The position numbers were made by a program, and so were the translations under genes. From positions 310,001 to 374,000 of the forward strand of contig NZ_CP087196.1 of the NCBI RefSeq assembly GCF_024749285.1: DNA of 64,000 bases, in the 5' to 3' direction. The notes under the pieces are model-generated. The model worked only from the letters and a program-made list of their open reading frames with translations, was not told where the DNA came from and ran no database searches. Positions 55,248-63,471 of this stretch are shown here, in pieces; the first letter of the stretch is position 1, and every line of letters begins with the position of its first letter. This stretch comes from Pseudomonas sp. B21-015. Lineage in GTDB: Bacteria > Pseudomonadota > Gammaproteobacteria > Pseudomonadales > Pseudomonadaceae.

Positions 55248-57032
55248 CTATTTCTGCTCACTCTGCGGCGTCACTCGCAACACCTCTTCGAGCGTGGTCA
55301 AACCCGCCGCCACTTTCTGCGCCCCCGACAAGCGCAAACTGCGCATGCCTTCCTTGAAGGCCTGGCGCCGGACCGCGAGCAAATCGGTGTCGGGGTTGAT
55401 CAGCGCTTTGATGCCGTCCGTCAGCTGCATGATTTCGTAAACCCCGGCGCGACCGCGATAGCCGGTTTCGCGGCATTCCAGGCAACCGATGGCGCGTTGG
55501 GCATTGCCTGGCAATGGTGCTTGCCAGGGTCGGGTCAGGGTTTGCCAGTCGTCCTCACCCAAGGTCAGCGGCGCCTTGCAGTGAGGGCATAACGTGCGAA
55601 CCAGGCGCTGGGCCATGACCCCGAGCACCGTGGCCTTGATCAGGTAATGCGGCACGCCGAGTTCCAGCAGGCGGCTGATGGCGCTCGGGGCATCGTTGGT
55701 GTGCAACGTCGACAGCACCAAGTGGCCGGTGAGTGCGGCCTGAATCGCCATCTCGGCGGTTTCGAGGTCGCGGATCTCGCCGATCATGATGATGTCCGGG
55801 TCTTGCCGCATCAGCGCGCGCACGCCGGCGGCAAAGGTCAGGTCGATGTTGTGCTGGACCTGCATCTGATTGAACGCCGGCTCGACCATTTCGATCGGGT
55901 CTTCGATGGTGCAGAGGTTGACCTCTGGCGTCGCCAGCTTCTTCAGGGTGGTGTACAGCGTGGTGGTTTTGCCTGAACCGGTGGGCCCGGTCACCAGAAT
56001 GATGCCGTTGGGCTGGCGGATCATGTCTTGCCAGCGGCGCAGGTCATCGGCGGAAAAGCCCAACTGATCGAAATCCTTGAGCAGCACTTCCGGGTCGAAG
56101 ATCCGCATGACCATTTTTTCGCCGAATGCAGTCGGCAAGGTCGACAGCCGCAGCTCGACTTCGCCGCCGTCCGGGGTTTTGGTCTTGACCCGACCGTCCT
56201 GGGGTTTGCGCTTTTCCGCGACGTTCATTCGCCCCAGGCTTTTCAGGCGACTGACGATGGCCATGGTCACCTGCGGCGGGAATTGATAGACGTTGTGCAG
56301 CACGCCGTCGATGCGAAAGCGCACCGTCCCTTGCTCGCGCCGGGGTTCGATGTGGATATCGCTGGCCCGCTGCTGGAACGCGTACTGGAACAGCCAATCG
56401 ACGATATTGACGATGTGCGCATCGTTGGCGTCCGGCTCCTGGTCGCTGGCGCCGAGGTTGAGCAACTGTTCGAAGTTGCCCAGGGTGCTGGTCTGCTGAT
56501 CAGCGTTGGTGGCGCCGCTGACCGATTTGGCCAGGCGGAAAAACTCCACGCTGAAGCGCTGGATGTCCACCGGGTTGGCCACCACGCGCTTGATCGGCAG
56601 CTTCAACACGTGGGTCAGATCGGCTTCCCAGCCGCTGACGAAGGGTTGGGCGCTGGCCACGGTGACGGCGTCGCGGTCGATGGACACTGCCAGAATCTTG
56701 TGGCGTTGGGCGAAGGCATAGGACATCAGCGGCGTAATGGCCGCGACGTTGATTTTCAGTGGGTCGATGCGCAAGTAAGGCTGGCCGGCCTGCTGAGACA
56801 GCCACAGCGTCAGGCTTTCCAGGTCGAGATGTTTGCCGGGACGACTGAGGTCGTCCAGGTGTTGGCTGGCGATGAACTCCAGCGGGTGCTGCTGAGCATT
56901 TATGGCGTGACGGCGGCGGGCGTTGAGTGCGTGTTCGGCCGAGTCCTGGCTGATGAAGCCTTGGGCGACCAGTTCACGCAGCAAATCGTTAAGGTCCAGC
57001 CAGCGGTCCTGAGTGGCAAGTTGAACGGACAT
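55248..57032 (-). CDS. lone GspE/PilB-type secretion ATPase
   Basis: The product has 594 residues. An N-terminal region (1-180) contains an MshEN-like helical part (LNDLLRELVAQGFISQDSAEHALN). The ATPase core follows: Walker A GPTGSGKTTTLY, Asp box CTIEDPIEM, Walker B DIIMIGEIRDLETAEMAIQAALTGHL. Near the C terminus is a zinc tetracysteine site, CPHC...CLECRETGYRGRAG, as in GspE and PilB. Such ATPases drive type II secretion or type IV pilus assembly at the inner membrane. No other secretion or pilus genes are within the window, so its partner system is unknown. P. aeruginosa has, as I recall, a similar orphan at this place. Confidence 0.92.
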   Translation of the reverse strand: MSVQLATQDRWLDLNDLLRELVAQGFISQDSAEHALNARRRHAINAQQHPLEFIASQHLDDLSRPGKHLDLESLTLWLSQQAGQPYLRIDPLKINVAAITPLMSYAFAQRHKILAVSIDRDAVTVASAQPFVSGWEADLTHVLKLPIKRVVANPVDIQRFSVEFFRLAKSVSGATNADQQTSTLGNFEQLLNLGASDQEPDANDAHIVNIVDWLFQYAFQQRASDIHIEPRREQGTVRFRIDGVLHNVYQFPPQVTMAIVSRLKSLGRMNVAEKRKPQDGRVKTKTPDGGEVELRLSTLPTAFGEKMVMRIFDPEVLLKDFDQLGFSADDLRRWQDMIRQPNGIILVTGPTGSGKTTTLYTTLKKLATPEVNLCTIEDPIEMVEPAFNQMQVQHNIDLTFAAGVRALMRQDPDIIMIGEIRDLETAEMAIQAALTGHLVLSTLHTNDAPSAISRLLELGVPHYLIKATVLGVMAQRLVRTLCPHCKAPLTLGEDDWQTLTRPWQAPLPGNAQRAIGCLECRETGYRGRAGVYEIMQLTDGIKALINPDTDLLAVRRQAFKEGMRSLRLSGAQKVAAGLTTLEEVLRVTPQSEQK

Positions 57033-57134
57033 GCGGGCTCCTTATGAACAACCGTTCGCAAAGGATAGCTGCGCTCCCGCAGACCGTTGGGCCACTACCG
57101 GACCAAGGCGTGTCGGTTTTTTTCAGGTTTTTTT

Positions 57135-57473
57135 TTAACCAGCTGCCTGAACCGGCTCATCCCACGCAGAGTCAGCGGCTTGCAGATTCACTGAGCAGAC
57201 GCTGATCAGGTTACGTAATTTTTCCGCGATCACCTGAGCACGGTGCCAGCTCAGGCCGTCCATGACGATGTCGACCGACAGCAGATCGTCCATGCGCTGC
57301 ACGTTGACCCGCTGCGGCGTCAGAAACTGCAAGGCGAACAGGTTGAGCGCCCGGCACAGCAGATCCGGCTCGGCCTCGGCCAGCAGTTGGTAATGAACCC
57401 GGCAGTGGGCGTTGCTGACGTTCCAGACATCGGCGCGGACGGGAAGGGGGTTCACGGCTTCAAGAGGCGGCAT
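57135..57473 (-). CDS. small ACT-like hypothetical protein
   Basis: The product has 112 residues and no signal peptide. The middle has YQLLAEAEPDLLCRALNLFALQF, QRVNVQRMDDLLSVDIVMDGLSWHRAQVIAEKLRNLISVCSVNL, a beta-alpha-beta-beta-alpha-beta pattern like an ACT domain. ACT domains often bind amino acids. It is divergent from the Lrp-family gene, which suggests but does not prove a shared control. I do not recognise a named family. Confidence 0.68.
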   Translation of the reverse strand: MPPLEAVNPLPVRADVWNVSNAHCRVHYQLLAEAEPDLLCRALNLFALQFLTPQRVNVQRMDDLLSVDIVMDGLSWHRAQVIAEKLRNLISVCSVNLQAADSAWDEPVQAAG

Positions 57474-57599
57474 GGTCGGGCTCCAAAATTACTGGAGGAA
57501 TTTTTACATTCGGTGCGGGGTATTTCTTATCTATGATGGAGACTATTGACGGTTTTTCGAATCGTTCAATTCGATTTTATGCAAACTATGGGTTTTTCT

Positions 57600-58064
57600 A
57601 TGCACAGCGAGCTGGATAGCTACGACCGCAAGATTCTCGCGTTGCTGCAGGAGGACGCTTCGCTCTCCAGCGCGCAGATCGCCGAACAGGTAGGGCTCTC
57701 GCAGTCGCCATGCTGGCGGCGGATTCAGCGGATGAAGGAGGAGGGAATCATTCGCGGTCAGGTGACGTTGCTTGACCGCAAGAAAATCGGCCTTAACACG
57801 CAGATCTTCGCCGAGATCAAACTCAACGCTCACGGACGTTCGAACTTCACCGAATTCACCGAGGCGATTCGCGGTTTTCCCGAAGTGCTGGAGTGTTATG
57901 TGCTGATGGGGTCGGTGGATTTCTTGCTGCGGATCGTCACGGCAGACATCGAGGCTTATGAGCGCTTCTTCTTCGAGAAGTTGTCGATGGTGCCGGGGAT
58001 TCAGGAGGTCAACTCGATCGTGGCCTTGTCGGAAATCAAGTCCACGACGAGTTTGCCGGTCTGA
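57600..58064 (+). CDS. Lrp/AsnC family transcriptional regulator
   Basis: The product has 154 residues. The N-terminal HTH is LDSYDRKILALLQEDASLSSAQIAEQVGLSQSPCWRRIQRMKEEG; the C-terminal RAM (ACT-like) domain includes EIKLNAHGRSNFTEFTEAIRGFPEVLECYVLMGSVDFLLRIV. These proteins form octamers that bind amino acids. I chose the ATG at 57600 (MHSELDSYD); two ATGs (57579 and 57588) just upstream are possible and no clear ribosome site helps. It is divergent from the ACT-like gene. The regulated genes are not known. Confidence 0.9.
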   Translation: MHSELDSYDRKILALLQEDASLSSAQIAEQVGLSQSPCWRRIQRMKEEGIIRGQVTLLDRKKIGLNTQIFAEIKLNAHGRSNFTEFTEAIRGFPEVLECYVLMGSVDFLLRIVTADIEAYERFFFEKLSMVPGIQEVNSIVALSEIKSTTSLPV

Positions 58065-58090
58065 AGCTTTTGCGGTGAATGTGCTGGCCT

Positions 58091-58186
58091 CATCGCGAGC
58101 AGGCTCGCTCCCACACTTGATCTTCAGCGAACACAAAATATGTGTACGACAGATAACTCAAGTGGGAGCGAGCCTGCTCGCGATGG
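58091..58186. repeat. REP doublet
   Basis: Inverted arms atcgcgagcaggctcgctcc and ggagcgagcctgctcgcgat separate the Lrp gene from the convergent CYTH-CHAD gene and end 6 bp from its stop. Confidence 0.9.
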
Positions 58187-58191
58187 CGGTA

Positions 58192-59559
58192 TTACAGACG
58201 CAGCAAAGTCTTCCAGGCACGATTCTGATACACCGCGATCGCCTGCTGCTTGCGCGCATCCAGCGACTCATCGGTGATCGGCTCGTTAGCTAGCAGGGCA
58301 AGCTGTTTCAGCTCACCGTACAGGCGATCCATTTCCGGGATGTCCAGCACGCTACGGGCGTGGTGCAGCCAGGCCTGGATACGCTCGATGCGCGGCAGTT
58401 GCTCGGCCAGGTCCTCCGGCTGTTGCTGGTAACGCTGCAATTGCAGCGAGTTGGCTTCTTCGCCCAGAAGGCGTGGCAGCCAGCTGCCCAGTTGCGCGGC
58501 GCCCTGGCGATTGCCACGGGTGTTGCGATCGGCAGCCCAGGTACGGGCCAGCAACCAGCGCGAAGTGTTCAGCGAGAACAGGCCCCAACGCGGGTCTTCC
58601 AGCTCTTCGAGGAACTGCTCCGGCGCGGCTTTGCGCACGTCTTCGTCGTCCAGGCCGGCTTGTACCAGCGGGCGCCAGTCTTCCAGCAAGGCATCCAGCG
58701 CGACCCGCAGATCGTGAGTCGACTGACGCGGCGCGGCCTGACCGAGGCTGCTGATCAGCGCGCGCATTTCAGCGAGGTTCTCGACCCAGTCCTGCAGCAG
58801 GCGCCAGTGGCCATTGAAGCGATATTGCTCGGCCAGGCGCTGGCTGCTGCCCAGCAAATGCCAGCACAGGGCGGCGAACGCATCGTCCAGCGGCATTTCG
58901 GCGGTGATCTGCGGCGCCGGCAAGCTCAGCGAGTAGCTGTTGGCGTCGAACAGGCGATAACCGCGTTCGGCCTTGCTGATGTCGCATGGCATCAGCGGCA
59001 GGGTCGCGGCCAGTTCGGCGGCCAGTTCCAGCAGCGCGGCCGGCTCGCCTTCGCGCAGTTCCAGTTCCAGTTCGCAGATTTCTTCTTTCTGCTTGCCGAC
59101 CACCACGTGGCCCAGGTCCAGCGCGGCTTCGATGACCACTTTGGTCTTGCCACGGCCCCAGGCGATTTCCGCGCGTTCGCGAACGAAATCGGTGGTGAAG
59201 ATGGCTTTCAGGGTTTTCTTGTCCAGCTCGGCCAGCTCTTCGGGCCAGCATTCACCGTCGAGTTTCTTCACGTCGAGCTTGGCTTTGGGTAGATCCCAGT
59301 CGTATTCGTGACGCTCGGACAGGCCGGCGACGCTCTGGCCACGGGTCTTGAGGGTCTGAATCACTTCTTCGCCATCGCGGCGCAGGCGCAGGGCAACCTT
59401 GGCGCGGGCCAGATCGCGCTCGGGCGTGTCGAAGTACTGGTTCATCAGTTCACGGCGTTCCCAGCCACTTTTGTTGCGTTTTTTCAGTAACGGGTGCTCG
59501 CGCAAGGCGGCGAGGGTTTCGCGGCTGACGCGGAGTTTGATTTCGGTTTCTTTCTGCAT
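58192..59559 (-). CDS. CYTH-CHAD domain inorganic triphosphatase (YgiF-like)
   Basis: The product has 455 residues. The N-terminal CYTH domain begins with the metal-binding ExExK motif (E4-T-E6-I-K8) and has LRLRRDGEEVIQTLKTRG and HEYDWDLP. The C-terminal CHAD domain (about 215-455) is helical with conserved His/Arg in STHDLRVALDALLEDWRP and WLHHARSVLDIPEMDRLYGELK. E. coli YgiF cleaves inorganic triphosphate; CHAD domains bind polyphosphate. This gives a further polyphosphate link besides ppk and ppx. It is divergent from argE with a MITE-like element between. Confidence 0.92.
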   Translation of the reverse strand: MQKETEIKLRVSRETLAALREHPLLKKRNKSGWERRELMNQYFDTPERDLARAKVALRLRRDGEEVIQTLKTRGQSVAGLSERHEYDWDLPKAKLDVKKLDGECWPEELAELDKKTLKAIFTTDFVRERAEIAWGRGKTKVVIEAALDLGHVVVGKQKEEICELELELREGEPAALLELAAELAATLPLMPCDISKAERGYRLFDANSYSLSLPAPQITAEMPLDDAFAALCWHLLGSSQRLAEQYRFNGHWRLLQDWVENLAEMRALISSLGQAAPRQSTHDLRVALDALLEDWRPLVQAGLDDEDVRKAAPEQFLEELEDPRWGLFSLNTSRWLLARTWAADRNTRGNRQGAAQLGSWLPRLLGEEANSLQLQRYQQQPEDLAEQLPRIERIQAWLHHARSVLDIPEMDRLYGELKQLALLANEPITDESLDARKQQAIAVYQNRAWKTLLRL

Positions 59560-59641
59560 GGCCGGAAAATCCAGGATCGGGAGCGCAGCCGGGGGAATGT
59601 GTGGCTGCCAAGGTCGTGCAGTGTACAGGACTCACCCGAGA

Positions 59642-59802
59642 TAGGGTCTGTTGACGCTTGGTGACGACCGGGACGGGCCCCACTTGGCGCAGGGCTGCGT
59701 TGCTCGGAACTTATTTGGGACAACCAAACCACGTTCCTCGCGCCTTGCCCTGCACCAAGTGGGCCGCCGTCGCGGCTCGTCACCAAGCGTCAACAGACCC
59801 TA
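59642..59802. mobile_element. 161-bp MITE-like element with 25-bp perfect terminal inverted repeats
   Basis: The ends are perfect 25-bp inverted repeats (tagggtctgttgacgcttgg then tgacg at 59642-59666; its complement at 59778-59802), both with a terminal TA. Inner parts also pair (ccacttgg...gcagggc with gccctgcaccaagtgg), so almost the whole element can fold as a hairpin. There is no open frame of note. Size, inverted ends and TA ends fit a non-autonomous MITE of an IS630- or IS5-like transposon. It lies in the 320-bp gap between the CYTH-CHAD gene and argE, ending 77 bp before argE. Confidence 0.75.
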
Positions 59803-59879
59803 CCCGCGTCGCGGCGGTTTATTCCTGTCGCCGGATGGTTCTATGATGGACTTCAATTCGGGAGTGTTGGGAGTCAGCG

Positions 59880-61049
59880 ATGCCTTTGCCGTCCATGAAA
59901 GATCAGTTCGCTGCGCTGATTGCCGCGCCGTCCGTCAGCTGTACCCAACCCAGCCTGGATCAAACCAATCGGCCGGTCATCGACTTGTTGGCGACATGGC
60001 TCGGGGACTTGGGTTTTGCCTGCGATATCCAGCAGGTCAGCCCCGGCAAATTCAACCTGCTGGCCAGTTTCGGTTCTGGCCCCGGCGGCCTGGTGCTGGC
60101 TGGTCACAGCGATACGGTGCCGTACGACGCGGCGCTGTGGCAGACCGACCCGCTGAAACTGACGGAAGTGGACGGCCGTTGGGTCGGCCTGGGCAGTTGC
60201 GACATGAAGGGTTTTTTCGCCCTGGCCATCGAAGCGGTCAAACCCTTGCTCGACCAACCGTTCAAGCAACCCTTGCTGATCCTCGCCACCTGCGATGAAG
60301 AAAGCTCGATGTCCGGGGCTCGCGCCTTGGCCGCAGCCGGGCGTCCACTGGGCCGGGCGGCGGTGATCGGCGAGCCGACCGGGCTGAAGCCGATCCGTCT
60401 GCACAAAGGCGTGATGATGGAGCGTATCGACATCCTCGGTCAGAGCGGTCACTCCTCGGACCCGAGCCTGGGCCATAGCGCCCTCGAAGCCATGCACGAT
60501 GCCATCGGCGAACTGCGCGGCTTGCGTCTGGCGTGGCAGCGGGAATTTCGTAATCCGCAGTTCAGCGTGCCGCAGCCGACGATGAATTTCGGCTGTATTC
60601 ACGGTGGCGATAACCCCAACCGCATCTGCGGCCAGTGCTCCCTGGAGTTTGACCTGCGTCCGCTGCCGGGCATGGATCCCGGCGCCCTGCGCGCGGCGAT
60701 CCTGGAGAAGCTCAACCCCATTGCCGCGCGGCACCAGGTGAAGATCGATTACGCGCCGCTGTTCCCCGAAGTGCCGCCGTTCGAGCAGGCCGAGGACTGT
60801 GAATTGGTCCGGGTCGCGGAAAAGCTCACCGGCCATCGCGCCGAAGCAGTGGCGTTCGGCACGGAAGCGCCTTATCTTCAGCGCCTTGGCTGTGAAACAC
60901 TGGTCTTGGGCCCCGGCGATATCGCCTGCGCCCACCAACCGGGGGAATACCTCGAAATGTCACGTTTGCAGCCTACCGTGCATCTATTACGTCAACTGAT
61001 CGAACATTACTGCCTGACGCCGGCCAAAACGGCGATGTCAGTCAGTTGA
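59880..61049 (+). CDS. argE: acetylornithine deacetylase ArgE
   Basis: The product has 389 residues and belongs to the M20 metallopeptidase family. The zinc site is seen in LVLAGHSDTVPYD (His and Asp), GSCDMKGFFALAIEA (Asp) and CDEESSMSGARAL (Glu pair). It removes the acetyl group from N-acetylornithine in arginine synthesis. The ATG at 59880 follows GGGAGTCAGCG. argA, the first enzyme of the same pathway, follows about 270 bp later after a REP doublet. Confidence 0.93.
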   Translation: MPLPSMKDQFAALIAAPSVSCTQPSLDQTNRPVIDLLATWLGDLGFACDIQQVSPGKFNLLASFGSGPGGLVLAGHSDTVPYDAALWQTDPLKLTEVDGRWVGLGSCDMKGFFALAIEAVKPLLDQPFKQPLLILATCDEESSMSGARALAAAGRPLGRAAVIGEPTGLKPIRLHKGVMMERIDILGQSGHSSDPSLGHSALEAMHDAIGELRGLRLAWQREFRNPQFSVPQPTMNFGCIHGGDNPNRICGQCSLEFDLRPLPGMDPGALRAAILEKLNPIAARHQVKIDYAPLFPEVPPFEQAEDCELVRVAEKLTGHRAEAVAFGTEAPYLQRLGCETLVLGPGDIACAHQPGEYLEMSRLQPTVHLLRQLIEHYCLTPAKTAMSVS

Positions 61050-61060
61050 GCGCATATACA

Positions 61061-61151
61061 AGTGGGAGCGGGCTTGCTCGCGAATAGGGAGTGTCAGTTG
61101 ATATTAATGTGCCTGATACGCCGCCTTCGCGAGCAAGCCCGCTCCCACAGG
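61061..61151. repeat. REP doublet
   Basis: Inverted arms gtgggagcgggcttgctcgc and gcgagcaagcccgctcccac lie between argE and argA. Confidence 0.9.
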
Positions 61152-61187
61152 TTCTGTGTTTTGACTGGCTAACCGTATAAATTGCCG

Positions 61188-61247
61188 ATGTCCCAACCCG
61201 TATTCATGAGGAGAGCGCGCGTGTCGCCAAGCCTGTTCCGACGATAA
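61188..61247 (+). promoter_or_regulatory. possible Arg-rich leader ORF and ArgR-like half-site upstream of argA
   Basis: A 19-codon ORF (MSQPVFMRRARVSPSLFRR) holds five Arg codons, two of them last, and ends 69 bp before argA. A GAGGAG precedes an internal GTG at 61221. A U9 run (61277-61285) follows the ORF, but I see no convincing terminator hairpin. TGTCGC at 61222 matches part of the Pseudomonas ArgR consensus. Both readings are weak. Confidence 0.3.
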
Positions 61248-61316
61248 CCATCAGCCCGCTGTGCGTTTATTGCGTTAATTTTTTTTTCGGCTGCTATTTA
61301 TTACAGGCCCAGGTTC

Positions 61317-62615
61317 ATGCCCGAATACGTCAATTGGCTTCGTCACGCTTCGCCTTACATCAACGCCCACCGCGATTGCACCTTCGTCGTCATGCTGCCC
61401 GGCGACGGCGTGGAGCACCCGAACTTCGGCAACATCGTCCACGACCTGGTGCTGCTGCACAGCCTGGGGGTGCGTCTGGTGCTGGTTCACGGTTCCCGTC
61501 CGCAAATTGAAACCCGCCTCGCTGCTCGCGGCCTGACCCCGCATTACCATCACGGCATGCGCATCACCGATGCGGCGACGCTGGAGTGCGTGATCGATGC
61601 GGTCGGTCAACTGCGCATTGCCATCGAAGCGCGACTGTCCATGGACATGGCCTCGTCGCCGATGCAGGGTTCGCGCCTGCGGGTTGCCAGCGGCAATCTG
61701 GTCACCGCACGGCCGATCGGTGTGCTCGAAGGTGTCGACTACCACCACACCGGCGAAGTGCGCCGGGTCGACCGCAAGGGCATCAATCGCCTGCTGGACG
61801 AACGCTCCATCGTGCTGTTGTCGCCGTTGGGTTACTCGCCGACCGGTGAGATCTTCAACCTCGCTTGCGAAGACGTCGCTACTCGCGCGGCCATCGACCT
61901 TGGGGCAGACAAGCTGCTGTTGTTTGGCGCGGATCTCGGTCTGATCGACGAAAATGGTCGTCTGGTGCGCGAACTGCGTCCGCAACAGGTGCCGGCGCAT
62001 TTGCAGCGTCTGGGCAGCAACTATCAGGCCGAGCTGCTGGACGCGGCCGCTGAGGCGTGCCGGGGCGGTGTGGCGCGCAGTCATATCGTCAGCTATGCCG
62101 AAGACGGCGCGCTGCTGACCGAACTGTTCACCCGTGACGGTGGCGGTACGCTGGTGGCTCAGGAGCAATTCGAAGTTGTGCGCGAGGCTGCTATCGAGGA
62201 TGTCGGCGGTTTGCTGGACTTGATCAGCCCGCTGGAAGAGCAGGGCATTCTGGTGCGTCGTTCCCGCGAGGTGCTGGAGCGTGAGATCGAGCAATTCAGC
62301 GTGGTCGAACGTGAAGGCATGATCATCGCCTGCGCGGCGCTGTACCAGATTGCCGATTCGGATGCGGGGGAGTTGGCGTGTCTGGCGGTGAACCCGGAGT
62401 ACCGCCATGGCGGTCGCGGCGATGAATTGCTGGAACGCATCGAAACCCGCGCCCGGGCTCAGGGGCTGAAAACCTTGTTCGTGCTGACCACCCGGACCGC
62501 CCACTGGTTTCGTGAGCGGGGTTTCGTGCCGAGCAGCGTCGAACGGCTACCGTCGGCGCGGGCGTCGCTTTACAACTACCAGCGTAATTCGAAGATCTTC
62601 GAAAAAGCGCTCTGA
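61317..62615 (+). CDS. argA: amino-acid N-acetyltransferase (N-acetylglutamate synthase) ArgA
   Basis: The product has 432 residues. The N-terminal two thirds is an amino-acid-kinase-like domain (LVLVHGSRPQIETRLAARG, with an arginine site) and the last 140 residues form a GNAT acetyltransferase domain with CLAVNPEYRHGGRGDELLERIE, the acetyl-CoA loop. It acetylates glutamate with acetyl-CoA, the first step of arginine synthesis, and is feedback-inhibited by arginine. The ATG at 61317 gives MPEYVNWLRHASPYINAHR, the family start. A REP doublet follows the gene. Confidence 0.95.
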   Translation: MPEYVNWLRHASPYINAHRDCTFVVMLPGDGVEHPNFGNIVHDLVLLHSLGVRLVLVHGSRPQIETRLAARGLTPHYHHGMRITDAATLECVIDAVGQLRIAIEARLSMDMASSPMQGSRLRVASGNLVTARPIGVLEGVDYHHTGEVRRVDRKGINRLLDERSIVLLSPLGYSPTGEIFNLACEDVATRAAIDLGADKLLLFGADLGLIDENGRLVRELRPQQVPAHLQRLGSNYQAELLDAAAEACRGGVARSHIVSYAEDGALLTELFTRDGGGTLVAQEQFEVVREAAIEDVGGLLDLISPLEEQGILVRRSREVLEREIEQFSVVEREGMIIACAALYQIADSDAGELACLAVNPEYRHGGRGDELLERIETRARAQGLKTLFVLTTRTAHWFRERGFVPSSVERLPSARASLYNYQRNSKIFEKAL

Positions 62616-62640
62616 CGAAATGGCCGTCGGTGTCTCGGCT

Positions 62641-62776
62641 TTTGTGGCGAGGGAGCTTGCTCCCGCTGAGTTGCGAAGCAGCCCCAAAACCAGTGAACGC
62701 GTTATGACTGATTCACCGCGTTGTCGGGTTTGGGAGTCCTCCGGCCTCCAGCGGGAGCAAGCTCCCTCGCCACGGG
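62641..62776. repeat. second-type REP doublet (GGCGAGGGAGC type)
   Basis: Arms tgtggcgagggagcttgctc and gagcaagctccctcgccacg lie around about 80 bp. It is the same type as 17965-18058 and abuts the stop of the deleted TauA-like gene. Confidence 0.85.
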
Positions 62777-62777
62777 G

Positions 62778-63106
62778 TTACTCGGCGACAAACTTCGCGC
62801 TGACATACGGCGAATAATCCGGCAGCACCGTTTCTACCTTTCCTTGCTCCTTCAAGAACTTCGCCGTCTCGCCAATCGCCTGGGCCGTGCCACCGTCCAA
62901 CAGCGCGGTGATCCGTTGTGCCTTGGCATCCGGGAAGGCGGAACCAGCCAGCAGTTCCGGCACATCGAGGGCATTGGCACCGGTCAGTTTGGCGATTTTC
63001 TGCACCGGTACCGAATCGACGTGAGATTCGCTGCCTGGGCGGAGAAAGAAAATACTAGCGATATACAAACTGTAACAAATTGACTAGATAGTGCGCGTTT
63101 AGTCAT
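62778..63106 (-). pseudogene. TauA-like sulfonate/taurine-type binding protein, internal deletion and frameshift
   Basis: From the ATG at 63106 (ribosome site AAGGCGACG) a normal signal peptide is encoded (MTKRALSSQFVTVCISLVFS..SAQAA), but the frame closes after 40 codons. In another frame the last 80 or so residues of a TauA/SsuA-like binding protein continue: VPVQKIAKLTGANALDVPELLAGSAFPDAKAQ and the end DYSPYVSAKFVAE. The joint lies near 63030. Relatives are about 320 residues, so roughly 200 codons are missing. The gene is dead. No permease or ATPase partner lies in the window. Confidence 0.78.
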
Positions 63107-63204
63107 GATCGCGTCGCCTTTTCGAAAGTGATTGACGTATAGGGGATGCGGCAACGCTAATCGATCTAAAAAAATGGCAATAAATACCATTTAGGAATTA
63201 GCTT

Positions 63205-63342
63205 ATGAGTCGATACCTTGTGATCCGGCTCGAATCATTGGTAGCGAGCTATATTCCTAAAAGGTATGAAAAAGAATTGAATAATTCTTTTTGGGTTTAT
63301 GAGGAAATCATTACCCTGCAGGGACCAAATTACTGCGGTTAG
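63205..63342 (+). CDS. possible 45-aa AT-rich ORF upstream of the porin gene
   Basis: ATG at 63205 with TAGGA 8 bp upstream runs to TAG at 63342 and encodes 45 residues (MSRYLVIRLESLVASYIPKR...), unlike any family I know. It is AT-rich compared with its neighbours. A perfect 10-bp inverted repeat (AAAAAGAATT-GAAT-AATTCTTTTT, 63269-63292) lies inside it, which argues rather for a terminator or operator. The rest of the 365-bp gap 63107-63471 shows only AT-rich DNA, presumably the porin promoter region. Confidence 0.25.
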   Translation: MSRYLVIRLESLVASYIPKRYEKELNNSFWVYEEIITLQGPNYCG

Positions 63343-63471
63343 ACCTTGGTCGTAGACACACATGGTTGCAATTGACTTGGCAGTCACGGTCCAGAGCTAA
63401 TCGCGCATCTGTGGATCTGGGGCGTTAGACCCGAGACCAAAGAACACAAAAATTAGAACGAGGAGCGATAC

